Source: UBA6136 sp039795615 (lineage in GTDB: Bacteria > Pseudomonadota > Gammaproteobacteria > Methylococcales > Methylococcaceae). From it: DNA of 6,048 bases. The translations under genes were made by a program, and so were the position numbers. The first letter of the stretch is position 1. Every line of letters begins with the position of its first letter. Of the stretch, positions 1 to 6,048 are shown piece after piece. The stretch is from NCBI GenBank assembly GCA_039795615.1, contig JBDKLO010000124.1:1-6048 (forward strand), read 5' to 3'. The notes beneath the pieces are model-generated. The model saw only the letters and a list, made by a program, of their open reading frames with translations. It did not search any database and was not told the origin of the DNA.

Positions 1-1837
1 CGAAGAAATCAACAGCGCGGGATTTTTCACCCCATTGTTCGGGCGCGACGGGGCCCATGGCCAGCCAAGCGATTCCCTTTTTCTGCTGCAGCCCTTCATG
101 CGAAGGCAGGAAGCGCAGACCAGACTCAAAAAGACGGACGCGATCCTGCTGACGATTACTGTTCTTAATGGCCGCGTCCAGAAGTCCCGGCCAAAGGCTG
201 GTGCGCATCACAGCAAACTCTGCCGACAATGGATTTTTCAGGGCCAGGGCCTCAAGCCCAGGATCGATGAGCTGCTGGAGTTCCGTGCCGATAAAACTAT
301 AGGTGATAGCTTCCTGATAGCCTCGATCCACCAGCGCATCCTTGACCCGATCCAGGTCAAGCCATTTCTCGGAGCGCGGCTGCAAGGCCGCAGGAACCAA
401 GGGATTACGGCGTGGCAGATGGTCATAGCCATACACCCGTCCGACCTCTTCGATGAGATCCGCCTCAATCGCGATATCAAAACGCGCCGCCGGAGCCACT
501 ACTTCCCAGCCGCCCTCGACGGCCTTCGGCACCATCCCGAGTCCTCGCAAAATCTGCTCGACCCGAGTTTCTGGTAACTCAAGCCCAAGAATGCGATTTA
601 ACCGATCAGATTTCAAAATGACCGGGAGCCTTTTCGGGAGATCGCTTGCACTAATGGCTTCGACCACGGGACCGGCCTTACCACCCGCATATTCGAGAAT
701 CAGTGAAGCGGCTCGCGCCAGCGCTCGGGTCTGAAGTTCAAAACTGACCCCACGCTCAAAACGGTGTGATGAATCGGTACTCAGGCCATAGCGTCGGGCC
801 TTGCCCATGATTCGGTCGGGAGTGAAGAACGCACATTCGAGAAAGATATCCCGAGTCTCGGCACTGACGGCCGAGGCTTTTCCACCCATGATCCCGGCCA
901 GCGCTAGAGGACCCGACTCATCCGCAATAACCAGCGTCTCGGTGTCGAGGTTAATGCTCTGCCCATTGAGAAGCTCCAGCGTTTCCCCAGCCCTTGCAAG
1001 GCGCGGCTGAATTTGTCCCTTGAGACATGCGGCATCAAAAGCATGGAGCGGTTGCCCCATTTCAAGAAGCACATAATTGGTGACATCGACCAGAATATCC
1101 AGAGAGCGAATCCCTGACCGACGGAGACGTTCGCGCATCCAAAGAGGGGTCGCGGCATTCCGATCGACGCCTTCAATCATCTGACCCAGATAACGGGGGC
1201 AATCCAGGGGATCTGTAAGCTCAACTCCTCTGACCGTCGAGGTACTGACTGAAACCGCAGAAGTTTCGATCGGAGTCCATTCCAAAGCGTTCAGCAGGGA
1301 TACCTCACGGGCAATCCCCTCCACACTGAGGCAGTCCGCACGATTGGGGGTCAGGTCAACCTCAATCAGCGTATCTTCAAGTCCGAGATAGACTCTGATG
1401 TCCTCACCCACAGGGGCATCAGACGGAAGCTCCATGAGTCCTGAGGCATCCTCGTCAATCCCGAGCTCCTTCGCCGAGCAAAGCATCCCGAAGGACTCGA
1501 CACCCCGAAGCTTCGCAGGACGAATTTTGAAATCCCCCGGAAGTTCTGCCCCGACCAAAGCAAGAGGGACGCGAATACCAGGTCGGGCATTTGGTGCACC
1601 ACAGACGATTTGCAAAACACCTGCAGCACCCGCACCGACGGTGCACACCCGCAGCCGATCGGCTTCGGGGTGAGGTTCCGCGGTCAGAATCTCGCCGATC
1701 ACCACCTGATTGAATGTCCCGGCTGCCGGCGTGACGCTGTCCACCTCAAGCCCGGCCATGGTCAACTGGTGAACCAAGGCATCCGTGGTGAGATCAGGAT
1801 TGACGTACTGTCGAAGCCAATTTTCGCTGAAACGCAT
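1..1837 (-). CDS. pheT: Phenylalanyl-tRNA synthetase beta subunit, 3' end cut by window edge
   Basis: Beta subunit of PheRS: tRNA binding, editing of mischarged Tyr-tRNA-Phe, and scaffold for the alpha subunit. The ATG at 1837 opens a frame without stops to the left edge, giving 612 codons; E. coli PheT is 795 residues, so about 180 are missing, including the C-terminal anticodon-binding (FDX-ACB) domain. The start MRFSENWLRQYVNP matches E. coli MKFSELWLREWVNP. Domains in order: B1 segment with the MAGLEVD motif (27 to 33), OB-fold tRNA-binding-like domain (about 40 to 150, with IVCGAPN and LPGDFKI), VDLTPNRADCL (160 to 170), and B3/B4 editing domain (about 210 to 400). Editing-site residues align with E. 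coli at H265 (GQPLHAFD), G318, E334 and T354; position 356 is serine where E. coli has alanine. B5 follows (about 405 to 475, EEVGRVYGYDHLP), then the catalytic-like core, where YQEAITYSF and RLFESGLRF are recognisable. Confidence 0.98.
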   Translation of the reverse strand, partial: MRFSENWLRQYVNPDLTTDALVHQLTMAGLEVDSVTPAAGTFNQVVIGEILTAEPHPEADRLRVCTVGAGAAGVLQIVCGAPNARPGIRVPLALVGAELPGDFKIRPAKLRGVESFGMLCSAKELGIDEDASGLMELPSDAPVGEDIRVYLGLEDTLIEVDLTPNRADCLSVEGIAREVSLLNALEWTPIETSAVSVSTSTVRGVELTDPLDCPRYLGQMIEGVDRNAATPLWMRERLRRSGIRSLDILVDVTNYVLLEMGQPLHAFDAACLKGQIQPRLARAGETLELLNGQSINLDTETLVIADESGPLALAGIMGGKASAVSAETRDIFLECAFFTPDRIMGKARRYGLSTDSSHRFERGVSFELQTRALARAASLILEYAGGKAGPVVEAISASDLPKRLPVILKSDRLNRILGLELPETRVEQILRGLGMVPKAVEGGWEVVAPAARFDIAIEADLIEEVGRVYGYDHLPRRNPLVPAALQPRSEKWLDLDRVKDALVDRGYQEAITYSFIGTELQQLIDPGLEALALKNPLSAEFAVMRTSLWPGLLDAAIKNSNRQQDRVRLFESGLRFLPSHEGLQQKKGIAWLAMGPVAPEQWGEKSRAVDFF

Positions 1838-1843
1838 GATAAA

Positions 1844-1849
1844 TCCGCC
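1844..1849 (-). promoter_or_regulatory. Weak pheT ribosome binding site
   Basis: The 20-nt pheS-pheT gap reads, on the minus strand, CTCCTTCGGGCGGATTTATC. The best candidate is GGCGGA, 6 nt before the ATG, which is a one-mismatch GGAGGA. Its weakness suggests that pheT translation depends partly on ribosomes finishing pheS. Confidence 0.4.
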
Positions 1850-1857
1850 CGAAGGAG

Positions 1858-2880
1858 CTAGAACGCAGGGAACTGGCGCAAGAACTTGAGATCATTCTCG
1901 AAGAAGAGCCTCAAATCATTGATGCCATAACGCAACATCGCCATCCGCTCGACGCCCAGACCGAAAGCAAACCCGGAGTAGGTTTCCGCATCAATGTTGG
2001 CGAAACCAAAGACCCGGGGATGAATCATTCCGCAGCCCATGACTTCAAGCCAGCCGGTTTGCTTGCAGACCCTGCAACCCTTGCCGTCGCAAATCACACA
2101 GGCGATATCCACTTCGGCGGAGGGCTCAGTAAAGGGGAAATAGGACGGGCGGAAGCGAACAGCCACATCCTTTTCAAAGAAGTGGGTCAGGAAGTCATAG
2201 AGGATGCCGCGAAGATCAGCAAAGCTGACATCTCGATCCACCAGAAAACCTTCGACCTGATGGAACATCGGGGTGTGCGTCAAATCTGAGTCGCAGCGAT
2301 AGACACGGCCGGGGGCCAGAATTCTGAGTGGCGGCTCCCTTGATTCCATGACGCGAACCTGTACCGGTGACGTATGCGTCCTGAGCAGGGTATGGGCATC
2401 AAAATAGAACGTATCGTGCATCGCTCTTGCAGGGTGCGATGCCGGGATATTCAGCGCCTCAAAATTATGGAAGTCATCTTCGACCTCAGGACCCTCGACG
2501 GTCTCAAACCCAACCCGCTCGAAAAGCTCTCGGATTCGCCGCAAGGTCAGGGTCACCGGGTGCAAGCCACCCGTTTCCAGGCCTCGGCCGGGCTGAGTCA
2601 CATCGATGGTTTCGCTCGCGAGTCGGGCCTGAAGGGCCAATAACTCCAGTTCATTTTTTCGGCTATCCAGAATCTGGATGAGCTGGTCCCTGACCTCATT
2701 GATTCGGGCACCCGCAACCTTGCGGGCCTCTGGATCCAGCTGACCCAGCGCCTTCATCTGTTCAGTGATCAGCCCTTTCTTCCCAAGGTATTGAACACGG
2801 ACCTGATCCAGAGCTGCCAGCGTGCTTGCAGCCGCGACTTCCGGCGTGGCCTGGCCCAGAACATCTTCGAGGGTAGTCAT
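1858..2880 (-). CDS. pheS: Phenylalanyl-tRNA synthetase alpha subunit
   Basis: Catalytic subunit of the (alpha-beta)2 PheRS, which joins phenylalanine to tRNA-Phe. It is 340 residues; E. coli has 327. The N-terminal coiled-coil arm that contacts tRNA covers about 1 to 90. The catalytic domain follows: HPARAMHDTFYF (149 to 160), motif 2 around GRVYRCDSDLTHTPMFHQVEG (191 to 211, arginine at 195), the substrate-pocket FPF in YFPFTEPSAEVD (248 to 250), and motif 3 in SGFAFGLGVERMAMLRYG (302 to 319). A305 corresponds to E. coli A294 in the Phe pocket. Most of the extra length is an 11-residue insert after EVD carrying C261, C264, C269 and C272 (CVICDGKGCRVC), a zinc-knuckle-like motif absent from E. 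coli but, to my knowledge, present in many other bacterial PheS proteins. Start ATG behind AAAGG, stop TAG. pheT begins 20 nt downstream, fitting equal synthesis of the two subunits. Confidence 0.99.
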   Translation of the reverse strand: MTTLEDVLGQATPEVAAASTLAALDQVRVQYLGKKGLITEQMKALGQLDPEARKVAGARINEVRDQLIQILDSRKNELELLALQARLASETIDVTQPGRGLETGGLHPVTLTLRRIRELFERVGFETVEGPEVEDDFHNFEALNIPASHPARAMHDTFYFDAHTLLRTHTSPVQVRVMESREPPLRILAPGRVYRCDSDLTHTPMFHQVEGFLVDRDVSFADLRGILYDFLTHFFEKDVAVRFRPSYFPFTEPSAEVDIACVICDGKGCRVCKQTGWLEVMGCGMIHPRVFGFANIDAETYSGFAFGLGVERMAMLRYGINDLRLFFENDLKFLRQFPAF

Positions 2881-2885
2881 GACCG

Positions 2886-2891
2886 ACCTTT
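2886..2891 (-). promoter_or_regulatory. pheS ribosome binding site
   Basis: The minus strand reads AAAGGTCGGTC and then ATG. AAAGG ends 6 nt before the pheS start, a moderate Shine-Dalgarno site that supports the 2880 start. Confidence 0.6.
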
Positions 2892-2927
2892 AGATTGGGA
2901 TGACGAACGAAATACGAGCCCGCAAGA

Positions 2928-2955
2928 GAATACGGGGGCCGAAGCCCCCGTATTC
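2928..2955 (-). terminator. Perfect 12-bp UUCG-capped hairpin before pheS, possible attenuator
   Basis: The minus strand reads GAATACGGGGGC, then loop TTCG, then GCCCCCGTATTC. All 12 base pairs are Watson-Crick, with a C(UUCG)G loop, an exceptionally stable tetraloop type. It starts 18 nt after the rplT stop codon. The following bases, TCTTGCGGG, are not a proper U-run, so a full intrinsic terminator is unlikely. Partial termination, attenuation, RNA processing or protection of the upstream mRNA end all remain possible. E. coli has its pheM-attenuator region at this position. The structure itself is certain at sequence level; its function is inferred. Confidence 0.55.
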
Positions 2956-2969
2956 ATGCGGAATGAACA
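2951..2969 (-). other. Alternative hairpin overlapping the UUCG stem
   Basis: The minus strand reads TGTTCAT, loop TCCGC, then ATGAATA, giving seven pairs including one G-U. Its right arm uses bases 2951 to 2955, which are also the 3' foot of the UUCG hairpin as numbered on the plus strand. The two lower stems therefore cannot form together, although the GC-rich upper part of the UUCG hairpin could persist. The pairing is AU-rich and weak, so a switch is only a possibility. Confidence 0.25.
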
Positions 2970-2972
2970 GGT

Positions 2973-3320
2973 TTAGCCCTGTGCAATCTTCGCCAATTCG
3001 GCAAATGCTTCCTTGTCGTAGACCGCGATATCGGCCAAGACCTTGCGATCAATCGCAACAGAGGCCTTGTTCAGGCCATCGATGAAACGGCTGTAGGACA
3101 GACCGAACTCGCGCGCTGCTGCATTGATACGCACAATCCAGAGTGAGCGGAACTGACGCTTCCTCTGACGGCGGTCACGATAAGCGTACTGGCCGGCCTT
3201 GATAACGGCCTGCTTGGCAACACGATAAATGCGGCTACGGGCGCCATAATAGCCCTTGGCCTGCTTAAGAACTTTCTTGTGACGGGCTTTCGCCGTAACG
3301 CCACGCTTTACTCTAGGCAT
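2973..3320 (-). CDS. rplT: 50S ribosomal protein L20
   Basis: L20 binds 23S rRNA early in large-subunit assembly. The protein is 115 residues, against 118 in E. coli, and nearly identical over long stretches: MPRVKRGVTAKARHKK at the start, KQAKGYYGARSRIYRVA (about 19 to 35), and AYRDRRQRKRQFRSLWIVRI (about 46 to 65). The long basic N-terminal extension threads into rRNA in known structures. The globular C-terminal part (INAAAREFGLSYSRFIDGL onwards) is the rRNA- and operator-binding half in E. coli, where L20 represses its own operon. ATG start behind AGAGG, TAA stop. A 92-nt gap with a strong hairpin separates it from pheS, which may allow different expression of ribosomal protein and synthetase genes. 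Confidence 0.99.
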   Translation of the reverse strand: MPRVKRGVTAKARHKKVLKQAKGYYGARSRIYRVAKQAVIKAGQYAYRDRRQRKRQFRSLWIVRINAAAREFGLSYSRFIDGLNKASVAIDRKVLADIAVYDKEAFAELAKIAQG

Positions 3321-3325
3321 GGGAA

Positions 3326-3330
3326 CCTCT
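3326..3330 (-). promoter_or_regulatory. rplT ribosome binding site
   Basis: The minus strand reads AGAGGTTCCC and then ATG, giving AGAGG with 5-nt spacing. It lies in the 39-nt gap after the rpmI stop and supports independent, possibly coupled, initiation of rplT. Confidence 0.7.
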
Positions 3331-3359
3331 TAGAAACTGGTCGAATCAATCAAAACTGC

Positions 3360-3557
3360 TTACGCGTAGGGCAACATCCGCGCTGCGCTCTTCACATCTG
3401 ACGCATGAATCGCATTGGGGCTGCGAAGCTGACGCTTACGCTTGGTGCTCTTCTTGGTCAGGATATGGCGACGGAACGAATGGTTGCACTTGAAGCCGCC
3501 CGATGCAGTCTTCTTGAAACGTTTCGCTGCGCCCCGGTTGGTTTTCAACTTTGGCAT
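3360..3557 (-). CDS. rpmI: 50S ribosomal protein L35
   Basis: Small, very basic protein of the large ribosomal subunit. At 65 residues it has the same length as E. coli L35. It starts MPKLKTNRGAAKRFKKT, the family hallmark, continues with RHILTKKSTKRKRQLR (about residues 30 to 45) and ends MLPYA, close to the E. coli CLPYA ending. The ATG is fixed by GGAG 6 nt upstream; the stop is TAA. It lies 42 nt after infC and 39 nt before rplT, the usual infC-rpmI-rplT cluster. One local difference from E. coli is FKCNHSFRRH where E. coli has FKHKHANLRH, including a cysteine at residue 24; I attach no function to it. In E. coli, L20 represses rpmI translation and coupled rplT; similar control is plausible but not shown. 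Confidence 0.98.
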   Translation of the reverse strand: MPKLKTNRGAAKRFKKTASGGFKCNHSFRRHILTKKSTKRKRQLRSPNAIHASDVKSAARMLPYA

Positions 3558-3563
3558 GGCGTT

Positions 3564-3567
3564 CTCC
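3564..3567 (-). promoter_or_regulatory. rpmI ribosome binding site
   Basis: The minus strand reads CCGGAGAACGCC and then ATG. GGAG lies 6 nt before the rpmI start, in the 42-nt gap after infC. In E. coli this region belongs to the L20 operator that controls rpmI and rplT translation. I did not identify such a pseudoknot here. Confidence 0.7.
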
Positions 3568-3599
3568 GGTTTAGTCTTTCAATAGGTTGCGAATTCTGT

Positions 3600-4124
3600 T
3601 CACTTCTTTTTCTTCGGGGCCAGCATCATAACCATCTGCCTGCCCTCCATTTTGGGGAACTGTTCGACCGTCGCATGCTCCTGAAGATCGGTTTCGATCT
3701 GCTTGAGGAGATCCATACCCAACTCCTTGTGGCTCAGTTCGCGGCCCCTGAATCGGACCGTGACCTTGGCCTTGTCTCCCTCTTCGAGGAAGCGGGTCAG
3801 GTTGCGCAACTTAATCTGATAATCCCCGATATCCGTACCAGGCCGGAACTTCACTTCCTTAACCTGAATCTGTTTTTGCTTCTTTTTGGCTGCGGCCAGT
3901 TTCTTGTTGAGTTCGAAGCGGTACTTGCCGTAGTCCATGATGCGACATACTGGCGGCTCGGCCCCCGGCGAAATCTCCACGAGATCCAACTCTGCGTCGT
4001 ATGCCATCTGACGGGCTTCCCGACTAGAGACAACCCCAGCCTGATTCCCTTCTGCATCAATCAGCCGTACATTCGGATACTGAATTTCGTCATTCAGTCT
4101 CGGCTCTTTTCTATCGGCGCTGAT
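3600..4124 (-). CDS. infC: Translation initiation factor IF3, probable ATC start
   Basis: IF3 binds the 30S subunit, keeps it apart from 50S, and checks the start codon and initiator tRNA. I place the start at ATC (4124), giving 174 residues; a TTG at 4139 in the same frame would give 179. Reasons: GGAGG sits 7 nt before the ATC, the TTG has no ribosome binding site, and only eight residues then precede the conserved RLNDEI, which is normal for the family. Residue numbers from the ATC: the N-terminal domain covers about 1 to 70 and includes the IF3 signature RIMDYGKYRFELNK (61 to 74). A lysine-rich linker follows (KKLAAAKKKQKQ, about 74 to 85). The C-terminal domain (KFRPGTD, FLEEGDKAKVTVRFRGRE, EGRQMVMMLAPKKKK) carries the expected arginines. 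Stop TGA. Rare infC starts (AUU in E. coli) let IF3 repress its own synthesis; such control here is inferred. Confidence 0.97.
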   Translation of the reverse strand: MSADRKEPRLNDEIQYPNVRLIDAEGNQAGVVSSREARQMAYDAELDLVEISPGAEPPVCRIMDYGKYRFELNKKLAAAKKKQKQIQVKEVKFRPGTDIGDYQIKLRNLTRFLEEGDKAKVTVRFRGRELSHKELGMDLLKQIETDLQEHATVEQFPKMEGRQMVMMLAPKKKK

Positions 4125-4131
4125 AGCACTT

Positions 4132-4136
4132 CCTCC
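4132..4136 (-). promoter_or_regulatory. Shine-Dalgarno site that sets the infC start
   Basis: The minus strand reads GGGAGGAAGTGCT and then ATC. The GGAGG core ends 7 nt before the ATC at 4124, which is optimal spacing. The nearest conventional alternative, the TTG at 4139, overlaps this core and has only an AT-rich stretch upstream with no ribosome binding site. The site therefore favours ATC over TTG. Confidence 0.85.
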
Positions 4137-4144
4137 CAAAACAA

Positions 4145-6048
4145 TTAATGTTGCGCAGCTCTGACCCTGGCGTCCTCCGCCAGCTTCCGATTCAGGTCCG
4201 GCAAACTAAATAATCCCAGATCCTCTCCCTTCTGAGTGCGCAGGGAGACGGTCCGGGACTCCAGTTCTTTCTCACCGAGAATGATCAGATAAGGCACACG
4301 CTGCATCGAGTGCTCGCGGATTTTAAAGCCGATCTTCTCATTTCTCAAGTCGGCGACCACACGAAGCCCTTGTTGCTCAAGCCCCTGCACCACTTCTTTG
4401 GCATATTCAGCCTGAGAATCGGTGATATTCAGGACGACCACTTGGACAGGCGCAAGCCACAACGGGAAGTAACCGGCATAGTGTTCCACCAGGATCCCGA
4501 TGAATCGCTCCATCGAGCCTAGAATGGCCCGATGCAGCATGACTGGCGTGTGCTTGGAACCATCCTCACCGACATACACCGCGCCCAGACGTTCGGGCAT
4601 CGAGAAGTCAACCTGAATCGTTCCGCACTGCCAGACGCGATCAAGGCAATCTGAGAGTGAAAACTCAATCTTTGGGCCATAGAATGCGCCCTCGCCCGGC
4701 TGTAACTGCCACTCCAATCCTTTCGAATTGAGGGCCTCTTCCAGAGCAGCCTCAGCCTTGTCCCAGACCGCATCCGAGCCCACCCGATTGGCCGGGCGCG
4801 TCGACAGCTTGACCAAGACCTTGTCGAAACCGAAATCCGCGTAAACCTTGTGGAGAAGATCGATAAAGACCGACACTTCGGACTGTATCTGATCTTCCGT
4901 GCAGAAGATGTGTGCATCATCCTGCGTAAACCCGCGCACCCGCATGAGACCATGGAGAACGCCTGAGAGCTCATTGCGATGGCATGCACCAAACTCCGCC
5001 AGCCGCAAGGGCAATTCGCGATAGCTCCGAAGACCCTGGTTGTAAACCTGAACATGGCAGGGGCAATTCATCGGCTTAATGGCATAGTCCCGCTGCTCAG
5101 ACATCGTGGTGAACATGTCCGCCTGGAACTTATCCCAGTGACCTGACTTTTCCCAGAGCGTCCTTGAAACCACCAATGGCGTCCGGATCTCTTCGTAGCC
5201 ATGACTCCGGAAAATACCCCGCATGTACTGCTCGACGATCTGCCAAAGCGTCCAACCCTTCGGGTGCCAGAACACCATGCCGGGAGCTTCCTCCTGCATG
5301 TGGTAAAGATCGAGTGCTTTACCGATCTTTCGATGATCCCGCCGCTCTGCCTCTTCAAGCCGCTGCAGATAATCCTTTAAATCCTTTTTCTCAGCCCAGG
5401 CCGTTCCATAGATACGCTGGAGCATTTCGTTCTTAGCGTCACCACGCCAGTATGCCCCCGCGATCTTGGTCAGCTTGAACGCTTTGAGCTTACCGGTATC
5501 CGGCACATGCGGACCGCGACAAAGATCCGTGAACTCGCCCTGGGTATACAGAGAGATATCCTGACCGACGGGGATATCCCGGATGATTTCCGCCTTGTAG
5601 GCCTCACCAATCGACTGGAAGTAATCTGCGGCCTCATCGCGAGGAAGCACCTGACGCTGAACCGGCAAGGCTGCTGCGGCCAGCTCCTCCATCTTTTTTT
5701 CGATCGCGCCCAGATCTTCTGGGGTGAAGGGCCGCTCATAGGAGAAATCGTAGTAGAACCCGTTCTCGACGACGGGCCCAATGGTGACCTGCGCCTCGGG
5801 ATAAAGCAGCTTGACTGCTTGCGCCAGAAGATGCGCGGTCGAATGCCGGATCACCTCAACACCCTCCGGATCACGGGAGGTCACGATCGCAACATGGGAA
5901 TCGGTTTCGATCAGGCGGGAAAGATCTACCAGATCACCATTGATCCGGCCTGCAAGCGCCGCCTTTGCGAGACCCGCACCAATGGATTCAGCCACTTCCC
6001 TGACCGATATTGCTCGGTCAAATTCGCGACATGAACCATCTGGAAGGG
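4145..6048 (-). CDS. thrS: Threonyl-tRNA synthetase, 5' end cut by window edge
   Basis: Class II synthetase that charges tRNA-Thr with threonine in the cytoplasm. A GTG at 5995 looks like a start, but the frame stays open to the edge (first full codon at 6046). Its 17 extra residues, LPDGSCREFDRAISVRE, match the start of the TGS domain, so the true start lies outside and about five residues are missing. Visible length is 633 residues, against 642 in E. coli. Counting residues from the GTG: the TGS domain ends near 45. The N2 editing domain carries the HxxxH motif (H51, H55) and the matching DLCRGPH motif (C159, H163). The catalytic core runs from about 225 to 515, with the three expected zinc ligands C311 (MNCPCH), H362 (DDAHIF) and H488 (MLHRAILGS). 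The anticodon-binding domain fills the C-terminus (APVQVV to the end). The stop is TAA, 20 nt before the proposed infC start. In E. coli ThrRS represses its own mRNA through the leader, which is not visible here. Confidence 0.98.
   Translation of the reverse strand, partial: LPDGSCREFDRAISVREVAESIGAGLAKAALAGRINGDLVDLSRLIETDSHVAIVTSRDPEGVEVIRHSTAHLLAQAVKLLYPEAQVTIGPVVENGFYYDFSYERPFTPEDLGAIEKKMEELAAAALPVQRQVLPRDEAADYFQSIGEAYKAEIIRDIPVGQDISLYTQGEFTDLCRGPHVPDTGKLKAFKLTKIAGAYWRGDAKNEMLQRIYGTAWAEKKDLKDYLQRLEEAERRDHRKIGKALDLYHMQEEAPGMVFWHPKGWTLWQIVEQYMRGIFRSHGYEEIRTPLVVSRTLWEKSGHWDKFQADMFTTMSEQRDYAIKPMNCPCHVQVYNQGLRSYRELPLRLAEFGACHRNELSGVLHGLMRVRGFTQDDAHIFCTEDQIQSEVSVFIDLLHKVYADFGFDKVLVKLSTRPANRVGSDAVWDKAEAALEEALNSKGLEWQLQPGEGAFYGPKIEFSLSDCLDRVWQCGTIQVDFSMPERLGAVYVGEDGSKHTPVMLHRAILGSMERFIGILVEHYAGYFPLWLAPVQVVVLNITDSQAEYAKEVVQGLEQQGLRVVADLRNEKIGFKIREHSMQRVPYLIILGEKELESRTVSLRTQKGEDLGLFSLPDLNRKLAEDARVRAAQH

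Larger units (their letters stand above)
2877..2957 (-). other. Possible 26-codon leader reading frame overlapping pheS start
   Basis: An ATG at 2957 opens a 26-codon frame through the UUCG hairpin. It ends in a TGA whose first two bases are the last two of the pheS ATG (TCATGA overlap). The peptide would begin MNTGASAPVF and has phenylalanines only at residues 10 and 16. No convincing ribosome binding site precedes it (CATTCCGC). E. coli has the Phe-rich pheM leader here, but this peptide does not resemble PheM and its Phe codons fall at or after the hairpin. It could equally be chance in a 92-nt gap. Confidence 0.15.

Noticed and set aside
35..577. 180-codon plus-strand frame opposite pheT
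   Set aside because: The minus strand here encodes clear PheT sequence; the plus-strand frame shows no recognisable motif and is a shadow.
1366..1646. Overlapping minus-strand and plus-strand frames of 60 to 90 codons inside pheT
   Set aside because: They are out of frame with uninterrupted, well-conserved PheT coding sequence.
2928..2955. The hairpin as a standard Rho-independent terminator ending the ribosomal protein transcript
   Set aside because: Neither strand has a run of T after the stem, and pheS follows closely with no recognisable promoter in the gap, so read-through must be common.
3321..3359. Promoter or regulatory RNA in the rpmI-rplT gap
   Set aside because: Apart from the AGAGG ribosome binding site I saw no hairpin of useful length or convincing -10/-35 pair.
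3405..4148. 247-codon open frame on the plus strand opposite infC and part of rpmI
   Set aside because: It is antisense to two certain conserved genes, resembles no protein I recognise, and is explained by the codon composition of the opposite strand.
5507..6034. 175-codon plus-strand frame opposite the start of thrS
   Set aside because: It lies fully over the ThrRS TGS and editing domains and has no recognisable family features.
5995..6048. GTG at 5995 as the thrS start, giving a 616-residue protein
   Set aside because: The frame continues upstream to the edge and encodes LPDGS and the rest of the TGS domain start; using the GTG would cut that domain in half.

Overview
This window is a conserved chromosomal translation operon. 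All genes lie on the minus strand, in the order thrS > infC > rpmI > rplT > pheS > pheT, so transcription runs from high to low coordinates. The genes encode threonyl-tRNA synthetase, initiation factor IF3, ribosomal proteins L35 and L20, and the two subunits of phenylalanyl-tRNA synthetase. The gene order matches Escherichia coli. Protein similarity to E. coli is high throughout, and the base composition looks moderately GC-rich by eye. Together these suggest a gammaproteobacterium or a close relative. PheS carries a four-cysteine insert that E. coli lacks, so the host is probably not an enteric. I cannot name a genus from this sequence.

Layout from the right edge leftwards: thrS (6048 to 4145) has lost only about the first five residues at the window edge, because reading continues in frame past the first apparent GTG start. 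infC follows 20 nt later and very probably starts at an ATC codon at 4124, behind a strong Shine-Dalgarno sequence. rpmI (3557 to 3360) and rplT (3320 to 2973) follow with 42 and 39 nt gaps and good ribosome binding sites. A 92-nt gap before pheS holds a perfect 12-bp hairpin with a UUCG loop, an overlapping alternative hairpin and a possible 26-codon reading frame that overlaps the pheS start. This is the place where E. coli has its pheM leader peptide and attenuator. pheS (2880 to 1858) is followed after 20 nt by pheT (1837 to beyond the left edge), of which 612 codons are visible.

The genes form a translation-supply unit: two tRNA-charging enzymes, a start-site fidelity factor and two large-subunit proteins. 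Likely control points are the rare infC start codon (IF3 autoregulation) and the rplT-pheS gap. The thrS leader lies outside the window. No stretch over 300 bases lacks a gene. I found no mobile element, CRISPR array, tRNA or rRNA gene, and no evidence for a new multi-gene system. The points of interest are fine-scale regulatory ones.
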